Below are positions 8,320-20,680 of a DNA stretch of 64,000 nt, in pieces. Each line of letters starts with the position of its first letter. Within the stretch, counting starts at the first letter, position 1. Source of the DNA: Dastarcus helophoroides (lineage: Eukaryota; Arthropoda; Insecta; Coleoptera; Bothrideridae); the NCBI GenBank assembly GCA_028583605.1, contig CM053336.1, positions 25,219,004 to 25,283,003 on the forward strand, given 5' to 3'. Made by a program: the position numbers and the translations under genes. The notes below the pieces were generated by a model that searched no databases, was not told the DNA's origin, and worked only from the letters and a program-made list of their open reading frames with translations.

Positions 8320-11300
8320 AAAAATCGAAATTTGCAGGACAAAGTTTCCAAAAATAGGCGATTTTTTAAACGCCGAATTTATAAAAAGTCGAAATTTCTA
8401 AAATAAATCGAAATTTTGAATTAATATATTTTTGGACTGTAAGACGCACTTTTTGGTTCAAAAAATTACCTCTTACAATAGTGCATTTTATTTCCAAAAT
8501 TAATAAAAAGACGTGAAGTGTATAACTCAAAATTCCCGCCAGTTCTAAAAATACCCAAGTGTAAATTACAAAAAAAATAAAATAAATAAAAGCCAACATT
8601 TTGTGTAAAAAGACCAAAACCATGAGTGAAAATTTTTCAAAAAAGGCAAAAATTAAAAAAATTAAACTCTTCAAAAAAATCGAATTTAAAAAAAATCGAA
8701 TATACAAATAATATTATTAAAAAGTAAAATTCTTAAAACTTTGGAAAAGTCAAAAGGGAAGTTCGAAATATATTAAAAAAATAAAAATAAAAATGTTAAA
8801 AACTGATCAAAATTTAAAAACAAATTGAAATTTTTCACAGAAGTCGACATTTTTTTCAAAAAGTCGAAATTTGCAGAAAAGTATTACCTTACAAAAATCA
8901 TGAAAAAAATTCAAACTATCAGAAAAGTAGAAATTTTTAAAACTTAAAATTTTCAGAAAAGCTAAATTTTTAAAGAGCTGAATTTTCAAAAAATTTAAAT
9001 TTTCAGAAATGCATAATTTTTTACAAAGGCTAATTTACAAAAATTTCGGAATCGTAAAAATGATCCATTTTAAAAAATTCCGAAGCCACAAAAAAGAATC
9101 AAAATTTACATATAAAACTTTGAAAAGTTGAAATTTTCAAAAACATCGATATTTTCCAAAGGTAAAGTGTGATTTTAAAAAATAAATTTAAAATTATGAG
9201 AAAAGGTCGCAATTAAAAAAATTTATTTGGTGGCAAGGTGGAAATTGTCAAAAAGGTGCGAAATTTTGAAAAGTCCAAATTTGCAAAAAATTTCAAATTT
9301 ACAAAAAAAATCGAAATTAAAAAAAAACCAATGTTAAAACCTCGAGAAAATGTCAAAATTTTAAAAAGGTAGGAGCTTTCAAAAAACGTCGATTCAATAA
9401 AAAATGAAATTTTTAAAAGTCCAATTTCGCACAATAAGTCAACATTTTCCGAATGTCAAAATTTATAAAAAAAATTTTGAAATCTTGAGCTGAGCATAAG
9501 TTTTCAAAAAAATTTTTAAAAAGGTCGAATTTTTCAAAAAGTCAAATTTACAAAAAATTTTAACAAAAAGTCAAATTTTCAAAAAACTTAAAAGGTCGGA
9601 AAAAAGTAAAAAAAAAGATCAAAATATTCAAGAGTGTGAAAATCCGGAAACTGCATGAAGTTTAAAAACAAATTGAAATATTTAACAATAATCGAAATTT
9701 TCAAATAATTTTGAAATTTGCGAATCAAAGTTTTAACAAAATTGAAATTTGCTAGTAAATATTTACAAAAAATGAAATTTTCAAAAGAGTCATTTTTTTT
9801 CACGAAAGTCTTCACGTTTATGTCGAAATTTTCAGTCTTATTTAAATTTAAAAAAAGGGAATATCAAAGAATGGCTCGAAATTAAAAAAAGTGCAAATTT
9901 AAGTAGTTATAAAAAATAAAGTGAAGACTTCGAAAAATATCGAAATTTTTAGAAAACGCGAAAATATGAGGTTCCAAAAAAGTCGAAATTTTGAAAGGTA
10001 CACATTTTTTAAGAAACAGAAATTTCCAAAAAAAAGGAGGAAATTTCGCACAAAAAATCAAGATTTTTAATAACTGGTGGAAATTTGCAAAGAAACTGAA
10101 ATTTTTGTCAAACATAAACATATTCAAAGCAGACCAAAATTACCAAATCAAAATTTTCAAAAATTGAAATTTTCAGAAAACTTGATTTACTTTAAAAGTT
10201 TAATTTACAAAATGTCGAAATTTCAAAAAAAAAGTCAACATTTTTAATTAGGTCAAAATTTTTAAGATTGAAACTGTCAAAAAACAACATTTAAAAATAA
10301 AAGTGGAAATTTTGTTTGAAAAGTCAAACAATTTTGCTTTTTGGAAGTTTCCTAATATTTTATAAACTTTAGACTTTTTTAAAAACTTTTATTTTTTTTA
10401 AATATCTTTTCCAAAAATTTCGATCCCTTTAAAAATTACAAATCGTTTTCAAAATTTAAATTCCTTAAAATTACAATTTTTAAAAAAAAATCCATTTTTT
10501 AAAATTACGAATTATTTTCTTAAAAATTTTGTTTTTTTTGGAAATTTTAAGCGTTTTCAAAATTTTAAATTATTTTGGAAAATTCGACTCCTTAAGATTT
10601 TTATTTTTTTCAAAATTTTGACTTTTTCAAATATTCCAATTCTTTTGAAAATTTTAATTTTTTAGATGCCGATTTTTTTCACAAAAATTTCGACTTTGAT
10701 CAAGATTCTCGACAATTTTCTCCTTTTATGAAAATTTGGACATTTTTGAAAATGTTAAATCCTATAGTTTTAGCAAAATTTTAACCTTTTTTTTGAAAAT
10801 TTCGCGTTTTTTTTTCATAAGATTTCGAATTTTTTTTAAAGTTCAGCTTTAATTTCCAAAGAGTTTTTCTTAAATTTTAAGCCTCGTAGTTTTTTAGTTT
10901 TGCTCACTATTTTTATTAGCTACAACTTCAACTTTTCATTTTTCCTAAAATTTAGCGAGTTTCAAAATTATGATTTTGATTAATCCTTTTTTTTTTAATT
11001 TTATTTGAAACTTCAAAATTTTGGCTCTTTTACTATATTTTTGGTCGACTTTTCTATTTCCCAAAATGCATTTCAAACCTTTCCGTTTTTAAACTACAAA
11101 TTTCATTTTGACAAGTTGAAATTTTGAAAGAATCGCAATTTTCAAAATAATTCAAAAAATGAAAATTTTGAAAAGAGGAAATTTTAAATTAACAATATAA
11201 AAAATTCTATATTTTTTAAAAAGTTGATATTTTTATAACCAGAAACTTTCAATAATTTCGAAATTTTTTAAAAAAGCCAGATAATTCAAAAAAAAACTAA

Positions 11301-14004
11301 AATTCGGACTTAAAAAAAATCCAAGTCTTGAAAAAGTTGAAACTTACATAAAACGAAATTTTTACAAACAGAAATTTTCCAAAAATGAAAATAATATCAT
11401 AGAAAAAAATTAAAATTATGAGTCAAAATAAATAAATATAGGATGAAAATATTTAAAAAGTCAAAATTTTTAAGTATAAATAAAAAAAAATTCAGAAAAA
11501 AAGGCAAGATTTTGAAACGTCAAGGTTTAGACAAATTAATATTTTAAAAAATGTTACAATTTTAAAAAAGTCGAAAATTCAAAATAGTCGAAACATTGGA
11601 TAAGTTACAACTTGGCAAAAAAGTCCGAACTTTAAAAAAATTGAAATTTTGAGAGTTAATACTTCAACAAATTTAAAATTTTTAAATGAAAATTTCCAGA
11701 AAATATAAAATTTTTCAAAAACAATTGAGATTTACTATAATAATAATAAGTAGAATTTGCAAAAAATGAAAAGGTTTTGAAAAAGTCGACATGTCAAAAA
11801 TCCCAAATTAGAAAAAAATTCAAAGTTATGGAAACAAGTCTAAATAAAAACAAGGTACAAAAAAAGAGATTTTGAAAATTTTTAAAAATCAAAGAAATTA
11901 AATGTACAAAATAGGTCGAAATCTGTAAAAAACTGACATTTTGATAAAAGTAGAAATTCCAAACAACGGTAAAATGTAAACCTATTTTAGAAAGGTGAAA
12001 TTTTCAAAAAGGGCCGAAATTTTCAGAAGAAGCAGAATTTCTAAGATACGCAAATTTGAAAAAAGTAACGAATTTTAAAAAATAGATATATTCAAAGCCT
12101 CAAAATTCCAAAGTCAGAATTTAAAAAATATCGAAGATTTAAAAAAAAATTGAAATTTCCAAAAAAAACAAAACTGAAAAAATCAATTTAGCAGAAAGTC
12201 AGAATTAAAAAAAAAACTGAAATTTTAAAAACGTCGAAATTGTCAAAGTTAAAATTTGAAACAAAATCGGTATTTTCACAAATAGTAACAATTTTTAAAA
12301 ATTGAGATTTTCAAAAAACAGAATTTTTTAAAAATTGAGATTCTAAAAAAACAGAGTTTTTTAAAAATTGAGATTTTTATTAGTTAGAATTTCAACTTTT
12401 CGTTTTTCCCTAAAATTTAGCGAGTTTCTAAATTAGGATTTTGCTTATATCTTTTTTCTAAATCTTATTTGAAATTTTGGCTCTTTTATTATGTTTTTGG
12501 TCGAGTTTTCTATTTCCTAAAATGCATTGCAAACCTTACTTTTTTTTAGCTAGAAATTTTGATTCAAGTTGAAATTTTGAAGGAGTCAAAATTTTCAGAA
12601 TAAATCAAAAATGGGAAAAATGACGGAATTTTAAGGTAAAAGAAAATTTTGGAAAAATGAAATTTTAAATTACTGGAATATGAAAAAATTTGATATTTTC
12701 ATAAAAGTTGACTTTTTCGAAACTATATATTTTTAAAGAAATCGAAATTTTTTAAAAAACCCCAAAAATTCTATAAAAAACTGAAATTTTCAGAAGTCAA
12801 ACTTTAAGAAAACTCTAAATTTTGAAAAAGTCTAAAATTTCAATGAGCGGAAATTTTCAGCTAAAACGAAATTTTTAAAAATAGAAATTTTTCAAAAATG
12901 AAAATTACACTCTTTCACAGAAAAATTAAAGCTATAAATAAAATTTCTAGCAGAAATAAATAAGTAACGAGTAAAAATATTTAAAAAGTGAAAACTTTGA
13001 ATAAAAAGAAATTTTCAGAAGAGTTCCAAAAAAAAACAAAACTTTAAAACGTCAAGGTTTAGATAAATTAATATTTTAAAAAAGGTTACAATTTAAAAAA
13101 AAATTGATAATTTGAAATAGTCGAAACATTTTGCAAAAAACCCAAAACCTAAAAAAATCGAAATTTTGAGCATTGATATTTTCAACATAGTCAAACTTTG
13201 CAAGTGGTCAAAATTTTTGAATTAAAATTTTCAGAAAATGTATAATTTTTCAAAAAATAAATTAAGTAAAATTTACTATTAAGAATTAAATATTGTAAAA
13301 ACAGTAAAATTTTTTGAAAAAAGTAGAGGTTTTAAAAAAAATGGGCATGTCAAAAAATTCAAAATTAGAATAAAAATGGAAATTATGGAAACAGTCGAAA
13401 TTAAAAAAAAAGTATGAATACATAAGAAATTTTTAAAAATCTATATTTTCGAAAAGTTGAATTTTTCAAAGAAATTACATTTACAAAATAATTTGAAATC
13501 TGTAAAAAAACTGATATTTTAATAAAAGTGGAAATTCTGGAAATGATGGAAATTTTTACACATTCCAAAACTACGATAAAATTCTTCATGGTAGACACTT
13601 ATTGACCGGAAATATTATGTTTTTTTTTATTTTATTTTTAATTTTCCTAATTTATCAAAAAAACAAAATTTTTTTTTCCACATCTAATTTTTGGTCTCCT
13701 ATTTTTCATTATTCCTATTCTATGTAAAATAAACTAACCTCTTAATTTGTAAACTGTCATGAAGTGACGTTTTCAATAAATTTAAATATCACGTGGTCGC
13801 ATTTCAAAAATTGTTTAGAAAATTGTCAACAAACCATAAAAATTTAAATATTTCCAAACTGGGCCGAAGAAATGTTAAATAAATTAAAAAAAAACTACGA
13901 TAAAATGTTAACCTTTTCTAAAAAGCTAAAATTTTCGAGAAGAGCAAAATTTTTCGGACCCGCAATTTTGAAAAAGTTAAAAATTTTAAGGAGTACAAAG
14001 AAGA
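8320..14004. repeat. AT-rich strand-asymmetric repeat array A
   Basis: This tract is built from endless variants of GTCGAAATTTTCAAAAA. The + strand is A-rich at about 8320-10330, 11100-12370 and 12560-13600, and T-rich at about 10340-11090 and 12375-12550, so blocks of the same vocabulary face opposite ways. A unit of about 1.5 kb is duplicated: 10870-12370 resembles 12373-14000. For example the TTTTTATTAG block recurs at 10910 and 12374, and the TTTAGCGAGTTTC block follows in both. The many short ORFs here (Phe/Lys/Asn/Ser-only) are compositional and are not genes. Confidence 0.8.
13583..13891 (+). mobile_element. Retroposed insert with 15-bp target duplication
   Basis: A 309-bp segment unlike its surroundings is flanked by the identical 15-mer AAACTACGATAAAAT at 13568-13582 and 13892-13906. 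It ends in an A-rich tail just before the second copy. The related block at about 11955 reads through this point without the insert, giving an empty-site comparison. Long direct repeats plus an A tail point to LINE-mediated retroposition. I see no tRNA-type A/B boxes, so the source RNA is unknown. Confidence 0.6.
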
Positions 14005-14029
14005 GAATGTCTGTGCCGTTCTGGTAGCC

Positions 14030-14720
14030 ATGGCTTCTGGGAGTGGTATAGGCTTCATACAAATAAACCTCCAACACTGTCGAGGGGCGACTGCTAACCT
14101 ATGTCATTTTCTCGACAGACATGGGGAAATTATAGCCCTTATACAAGAACCGTGGATATATAACAATATAGTCTGCGGTTTAGGCAAATTAAGTGAAACA
14201 GTTTTTTACCTCAAAAATGGGGACAAGCCAAGAGCTGTCATATATGTCCCGAAACTACTGCAAGCGAATATCCTAACACAATTCTGCTCCGGAGATCAAA
14301 CAGCTCTGCGAGTGGAACATGCGCGTCAAGAAGGGAAAATATCACTTGTAATAGCATCGACCTACCTACCAATAGATTCGAAAGAACCACCACCCTCCGA
14401 GGAAATGGCAGGATTGATCGACTTTTGCGAGGCAGGTAATGTAGATCTTATAATTGGATGTGACACAAACGCCCACCATACAGCTTGGGGGAGCGAAACA
14501 AACAACCTTCGAGGTACATCTTTACTACAATACTTAAGTAGTACCAAATTAGATATACTCAATAGAGGCAGTGAAGCTACTTTGCTACCTCCAGATGCCA
14601 GAGTGTTATCGACATCACCCTGGCGACTATGAGTATTACCAAAATTATAAATGGCTGGCATGAATCTAAGGATGCAACAATGTCTGACCATCAATATATA
14701 AAATTCAATATTTTATGTTG
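14030..14720 (+). pseudogene. LINE APE-type endonuclease domain
   Basis: The frame opens with GFIQINLQHCRGAT, the usual start of an insect LINE endonuclease with the metal-binding N. It continues with ALIQEPW (catalytic E), then DLIIGCDTNAHHTAWGS, which holds the D-x-N pair and the following His. A frameshift near 14610-14630 moves the end of the domain into the next frame, where DATMSDHQYI supplies the closing SDH catalytic motif. All catalytic residues are thus visible but split over two frames. The domain nicks target DNA to prime reverse transcription. Confidence 0.8.
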
Positions 14721-16675
14721 TAGGTTGGAATCCAAACCGTACAGGAATCCTACAAGCACCAACAGGGAGGACTACAATACCCATCTGGAAAGGCTCCTAG
14801 GGACTCTAGAAACCCCACAGAGAATCGGGACAGTTGAACTGATCGAAAAATACGTCACTTTAGTGCGAAAAAATATCATTACAGCATATGAGAAGGCTTG
14901 TCCAATGAGAACTGAACTTCGAGAAACCCGGGCAATCCCTTGGTGGAACGGGCAACTCGAAAAACTCAGATGTCAGGCAAACAAGCTCTTCAACAAAGCG
15001 AAGAAGACAAAACTGGTATGTGACTGGGAGGCTTGCCACAACCACCGGAAACAATACAAGAAACTCATTTGCAAGAGACAAAGGGAAAAATGGAGAGAAT
15101 TCTGTAGTGACGTAGAGTCTACTACGTCAGTTTCCCGACTGAAAAAGATACTCTCGAAAGATCCAAACCAACAGGTAAGCATGATAAAGCGGGCCGACGG
15201 TACATATACCAGTACACCCGCACAAACAGCTTCAGAGCTCTTAAACACGCACTTTCCAGGATGCCGTGTTATATCAGGCCATAAGTGGCAAGGGCACTTA
15301 GCCTCTTACCCTAGAAATAGGGACTGGGAGCTGGCTGTTCAGATGGTAAATGACACAAAAGTAAATGGGCCGTACAATCGTTTGCTCCCTTCAAATCGCC
15401 CGGGTTGGACGGTATCTATCTGCCCTGCTTCAGTGGGGAATGGTGTGGATACAAAAATGCTTGGTGCAAATTTTCAGGGCATGTATTGCCTTTAAATTCA
15501 TACCCCGGGAATGGAGGGAAGTCAAAGTAATTTTTATTCCAAAACCGGGTAAACCTCAAGGTGAGGCTAAATCATGTCGCCCAATCAGCCTAACGTCTTT
15601 CCTACTGAAGACGTTGGAGAGGTTGTGCGACAGACATATAAGGGATAGCTTTGATATACACTACCTCTTACATTCAAATCAACATGCTTTTACTTCCGGC
15701 AGATCTACCGAAACTGCGCTACATTTAGAAGTTAGCAGGATCGAGAGATCGCTAGAAGTAAAAGAACACACCCTGGGTGTATTTCTGGACATAGAAGGTG
15801 CCTTTGATAGACCTAACTTCAATAGCATTTCTCTGGCGCTTGAGCGTAGTGGTACTGAACCCGCTTTGCGGAAACTCATACGACATATACTTGAGTGGCG
15901 AGCAATACAAGTTACAGTAGGAGACTATACGGTCAGAGGAATCGTAAGTAAGGGATGTCCGCCAGGGGGTGTATTATCCCCCCTTATATGGTTAATCCTA
16001 GCGGATGACCTTATCCGAAAACTCAATGACCAGGGTCTCTATACAATTGGCTACGCAGATGATATAACAATTCTGCTTTCAGGTAAACACGAGGGAGTAC
16101 TCTTCGAGTTAATGCAAGACGCCTTATATATAGTCGAGAAATGGTGTAAAGAACATTCCCTAGAAGAAAATCCTGCAAAGACGGAAATGGTTCTTTTCAC
16201 GAATAAAAGAAAATTAGCACGACTAAAATTTTCCAAACTCATGGGAACCCAACTCGATTTGTCAAATCGAGTAAAATACCTTGGTATTGAACGTGACAGT
16301 AAACTGAGCTGGAAGTACCACATTGAAAATAAATTAAACAAAGCTTACAAGATCTTCTGGCAATGCCGTGGGGCCATCGGGAGGTCTTGGGGGTTATCCC
16401 CTAAGATGACCATTTGGCTATACACGGCAGTCATCAGACCAATCGTAAGCTACGGAGTTATAGTTTGGTGGCCAAAGACAAAGTGCACCACTATAAAACA
16501 AAAGCTAAATCACATCCAGAGACTAGCGTGTCTGGCAGTGATAGGAGCAATGAAATCCACTCCAACAGCAGCAATGGAGGCCATCTTGTGCCTGCTACCT
16601 CTCGATATATTTCTTGAGGGGGCGGCACGGCTTCTGCTCTCCGTTTGCGAGCAGGAGGAATGTGGAATACGGTAG
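14720..16675 (+). pseudogene. LINE reverse transcriptase
   Basis: The linker after the endonuclease (14720-15300) is in one frame and the RT proper (15365-16675) in another, with disturbed sequence between. RT motifs in order: KVIFIPKPGK, CRPISLTSFLLKTLERL, QHAFTSGRSTETAL, GVFLDIEGAFDR (first catalytic Asp), GCPPGGVLSPLIW, and the YADD box at 16052-16063 (second catalytic site). The thumb and C-terminal region, including KYLGI and ISYGVIVWWP-like text, ends at the stop at 16675. The RT core is uninterrupted and its catalytic residues are intact. Confidence 0.85.
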
Positions 16676-17031
16676 GTAAAATGGTGGGTCACCGGCGCAT
16701 AATGGAGGGGGCGCTCCAAAAGGCACCTATTCTGGGTACACCGATGGACCATCTACCGGTGAAATATAACTTCACAAAATCCTACCGTATAAAAATGGAT
16801 GAAGTACAAGCAAGGATACCAGACGTAAATATATACACGGATGGATCGAAAACAAATACGGACACTGGAACAGGATTCTTCTCGGAAGACCTGAACCTAA
16901 ATGTAAGTATTAAGTTAGATAAATACTCAAAAATCTTTCAAGCGGAGATGTTGGGAATTTTATACAGCGCCGAACAAATGACGCAACTGAACATTACAGG
17001 AAAATATATCCAAATAAAGACGGACACTTAA
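16645..17031 (+). pseudogene. LINE RNase H domain, N-terminal half
   Basis: After a frameshift from RT, this frame contains NIYTDGSKTNTDTGTGFF with the first catalytic Asp, then FQAEMLGILYSAEQM with the catalytic Glu, and stops at KTDT, the strand that carries the next catalytic Asp. The domain is therefore cut about halfway. The fragment at 113-538 begins at almost the same point of the domain fold. Confidence 0.75.
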
Positions 17032-17107
17032 TGTTAAATATTATAAAGAATCGTTTGCTTTAAACCTTCTAAAAGAGACAATGATTTAAAAACAAGGTGG
17101 AACTAAC

Positions 17108-19070
17108 TGGGTTGAACGTATCAATCGTTCCAAAGCTCGTTTTCTAACTTCGGGCGGGTTTTCAGTCACGCCCGGAGGCTCAAAACGCTTTCTGATCCAT
17201 TGCTGCTGCTCAAAGCTGTCAATATGCATATACTGGGGACCTATATGCCTATAATAAGCGAATTCCAAACGGCGAAGGATTTCGGTAAAAGTCAATTCGG
17301 AATCTTCGTCGCCACCAATGAACGTCGTAATTGGCAATTTAAAATATCTCGCCATCATTTCGTTGTCTGCAACAATACCTTAAGTACTTGGTGTCGATCT
17401 AACACTAAATCTTACCGTATCTATGTTGCCTGGTTATTCGATCGGGAAGTTTTCCTTCTTCGTCGCTGATTACGCTTGTTCTGTCTTGAAACATCGGACC
17501 TAGGGGGTTGACGCGAGCTATAATGTAACCTCTGACCTGAAACGCATTGAATTAGCGCTATATTATAACACTGGTCGTCAATTTGGGTGCTAACAATAGC
17601 TGGAGGTGCTTTTGGGGGCGGGTCATAAAATTAAGGGGACGATGAAATAAAAAAGCAGATCAGAATATTTAGGAAAACTCATAGAGAAAGTGTATAGTCT
17701 CTGGAAAAACTATTCAAACACTAATCACCCCTTTTATAGATGTATTTTTACAACACAAGATTTATGAGCCAATATGATTGATTCCAGAAATGTTTTTAGT
17801 TAAAGCAATTTCAAAAAAAGGTCGATTTTCGAGATGAACATAAAAACTCGAAACTTATAAAACAATTTTCCAAAATTTCGATATAAAAATTCATATTTCT
17901 AAATGAACTCAGAATGTTCACTTATGTTTTATTGGCTTTTTTTTCCAAAACAACAATAAAAAAGTAAAAAGGTTTAATACTTCTGAGAAAAAACGGACAC
18001 TTTTGAATAAAAAAAGACGATTTATATTGTGAAAAACTGTAAATGAATTTAAAAGTAAAATTTAAAGTCTAAAAACGAATTAAAAAAAAACACAAGCACA
18101 AAAGGCGAACTGTGTTATATTGCTGAGTTACTGGACCCATCAGATGTTTTAATTGGTAACCTGAAATAACTTAAATTTTGATTGCTTAAAGTTAAAAGCT
18201 AGGATCACTTTTACAAATTAGGATAAATAAACAAACCTGGAAACTTCTAATTATTGCTTGAACAGCCAAATATTCCTGTATGTCCTTAGTATCAACAGCT
18301 TGTGACGGTTTTGGCTTGCGTTTTTTTGGCTTTTTATTGATTTGTTCTTCGGGTATATTCACTTTATCTGGTAACTTTGGCGGTTCAGACGAATCTTTTC
18401 CATCTCCAGGCCCATCCGATGATGATCCACCTTTATCACCACCACCACCGCCGCCACCGCTAGGTGGAATTTGTGTGGCGAAAGACAATATCTTGTTAAC
18501 TTGCGAATTTTTAAAAATATCTTGCATCGTTTTAGGTATTTGTTGGAATTCTGTCAGATTGCTCTCAATTGAATTAACGTTACTGCTGTCGATTTTTGAT
18601 GGCGATGGAATAACGTGTGGACTATAACGACGTCCACCACCGACGGAGGCAACTTTACGAAAAAAGACATCCCACGACTGCAATACGATCGTAATATTGT
18701 GACTGTAGATTGATCTTAGTTATCATAAATGTGTAATGAAAAGGAATTACACCTATACCATATAAAGAGGACCGTTGTAACATCTTAAAGGTACCCTCAG
18801 TACAAACTAATCTTAATACGTTGTTAATACGTTGATTATTAGCTTGATTACAATTGGGATAAATTCATTGTATTCATTTAACTAGAATTTAGTTTAGATT
18901 TTGTCAAAATGACAGTCTTTAATGTGTAAAACGTAGCGAATGGATCATAAAATGAGACCCCAATAGGATTTTTTTCGCAACTGACTTACCACATGAACAC
19001 TAGCTGGGTTATTTACCCAAGCGTTGTACATCTCTTGAACATATCGGGGCGCCCTTGCATCAAATAATGA
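17108..19070 (-). CDS. Diverged 2-oxoglutarate dehydrogenase E1-like gene, N-terminal exons
   Basis: Four exons join in frame. Exon A (18990-19070, 27 codons) ends before GTAAGT. Exon B (18237-18677) starts with SWDVFF and ends IIRSFQ. Exon C (17416-17536) begins VRGYIIARVNPLG. Exon D (17108-17366) carries LPITTFIGG, LRRLEFAYYRHIGPQYMHI and QQQWIRKRFEPPGVTE. These match the N-terminal part of E1 of the mitochondrial 2-oxoglutarate dehydrogenase complex. The usual RGHH.AKLDPLG is RGYIIARVNPLG, and exon B has a long poly-Gly and Lys/Pro-rich linker, so this is a diverged paralog, not a standard copy. No stops or frame breaks are seen and phases agree at every joint. The presequence exon and all thiamine-diphosphate-binding exons are not found; those would lie above 19070 and below 17108. 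Confidence 0.8.
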
Positions 19071-20680
19071 CTGTTTGCAAAAATTTAGTGAATTACATGA
19101 TCTTAAAAGATTTTTCACTGGAAGGGATAGACTTATTTTAAATTTCCAACAAAGTAGGCAGCTTAGCAATCCCTGAAAAACGTAGAAAAATTTCAATTTG
19201 AGTTCACCCGATCAACAATCGAATGTACCTGCATATTTTATTGTAAAACCAAAATTTTTTAACGCATTTGTTATTCATTGAAACGATTACTTTTTAATTT
19301 AAATCGGGTGACCAAACATTTACAAATTTTAGAGCTTGATTAAATGATGGGAATTGACACCACTTTTGAAGGTTGAGAGACCTAAATATGACAAATTTTG
19401 ACAAAGATCTGAGATGCTGATTTTTATGGTCATCTGGTCTTTTTTTAACTTTGGGGAATTTTAGCGACTTCAGTAATTTGGGTCGTGTATTTAATTAGAA
19501 CCGTAATTATTTAATAACATGGACTATGAAAATTTAGAAATTCATTTAATAAAATTTGTTCATTGAATTGTTCTATGATTTGTCTTCCTGATTTTTAGAT
19601 TAATTGGACAGTTTAATGTCATGAACAGTAATAAAAAACAAGGTTTTATTCTTTAGTCCAATCTATTTTGTTAAAATAAAGAAATCCGGGTGTGCTCATT
19701 AACTAACTCGTCTACGCCGAAGTTGGAAATGCAAAATTTTAAAAATATGTTCCTTTTAAATTTAGGCAAGCAATATGAAAGGATTTTAGAAATGTATCTT
19801 TTAAATTGGTGCTTGAATTCACTCCTAAGATAGGAGTAAATACTAATTTTGATCCTTGGTTAACTTCAAAAATTTAAATACAGAACTTGTCCCCTGAAAC
19901 CAAGAAAGATTAAAAAACACAACTTGGCTCTCTCTGAACAAGCTCTCTGAAGATAACAGCTTGGCTGTCGAAATGCGTTAGAGTAACCTTTGTTGTGTTT
20001 TTTAATCTTTCTTGGTTTCAGGGGACAAATTCTGTATTTCAGTAAATACTAAGGTAGACAGATCTCCTAAGGAGGATTTTACTCTCCATGAAAATCCCAC
20101 ATTGCATGGTCACGGTAAAATCCTTCTTTTCCTTAGAGAAAACAATGGCCTAGTTTTTGACTAACTGAAGTAAACCAGATTTTTCTTCCAGTATATCACG
20201 AGATCACGATTAATCGTCGATATGCGATATTCCTTTAGTGCATTGTTTCTCAACCTGAGGGTCACGTTCAGATATAGACGACATAATCTGCCTAGAGGGT
20301 TTTCAGTGATTTGTTTTTTCGTAAAGTTTTTAAGTGTGCTTAAAATTTGAAACAATAACTTACTTACAAAAATATTGTATATTAAAAAACCTATTAAGTA
20401 AATTAAGACATAACATTTTACATCATTTCTCTAAATACTCATCATTGTAACTTAATGACAATTTCTGTATTTTAAATATACTCTAGTGATGAACAATTTT
20501 CATAATTTCACTTTTATTGTATACTACGAGGCATATTTATTCAAAAAAAAAAAAAAAATTAAAAACTAAATACAGACTGAATTATAAAAAACTCAAATAA
20601 TCAAATAATTAAATAAAAAAATCAACAATATATACATAAAACTGAAAACATTCTAAAAATCTTACTAAAATAACCGACTA
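19071..20680. other. Between genes; presequence exon not found
   Basis: This 1.6-kb stretch should contain the first exon and promoter of the oxoglutarate dehydrogenase-like gene, but I could not recognise a mitochondrial presequence exon with a matching donor. It holds the hairpin insert at 19847-20040. A TTTATT at about 20536 is an AATAAA signal on the minus strand for the RRM gene. Confidence 0.4.
19847..20040. mobile_element. Hairpin element with 12-bp flanking direct repeats
   Basis: Arms 19875-19923 and 19992-20040 are inverted copies over 49 bases with two mismatches, separated by a 68-base loop. The direct repeat AGTAAATACTAA lies at 19835-19846 and 20041-20052. The right repeat abuts the arm but the left one is 28 bases away, so the element ends are not certain. 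It looks like a small non-autonomous inverted-repeat element. Confidence 0.6.

Larger units (their letters stand above)
14005..17031 (+). mobile_element. Degenerate RNase H-bearing LINE (ORF2), 3'-truncated
   Basis: ORF2 begins at an apurinic endonuclease N-terminus (14030), goes through reverse transcriptase and stops inside an RNase H domain at 17031. At least three frameshifts break it: near 14610, near 15300-15480 and near 16650. Presence of RNase H and the sequence style suggest the I/Loa-like insect clades. Most dead LINE copies lose the 5' end; this one keeps the ORF2 start and loses the 3' end, only 77 bp from an exon of the oxoglutarate dehydrogenase-like gene, which it faces in antisense. 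Confidence 0.85.

Noticed and set aside
8366..10127. Several minus-strand ORFs of 60-113 codons
   Set aside because: They are made almost only of Phe, Lys, Asn, Ser, Ile and Leu, as expected from TTTTGAAATTTT repeats, and have no domain or codon structure.
18280..18627. Plus-strand 115-codon ORF with poly-Pro
   Set aside because: It is the antisense shadow of exon B of the oxoglutarate dehydrogenase-like gene.
20161..20355. 64-codon minus ORF starting MFQILSTLKNF as the missing presequence exon
   Set aside because: It is basic but has no donor in the right phase and no similarity to the known start of oxoglutarate dehydrogenase.
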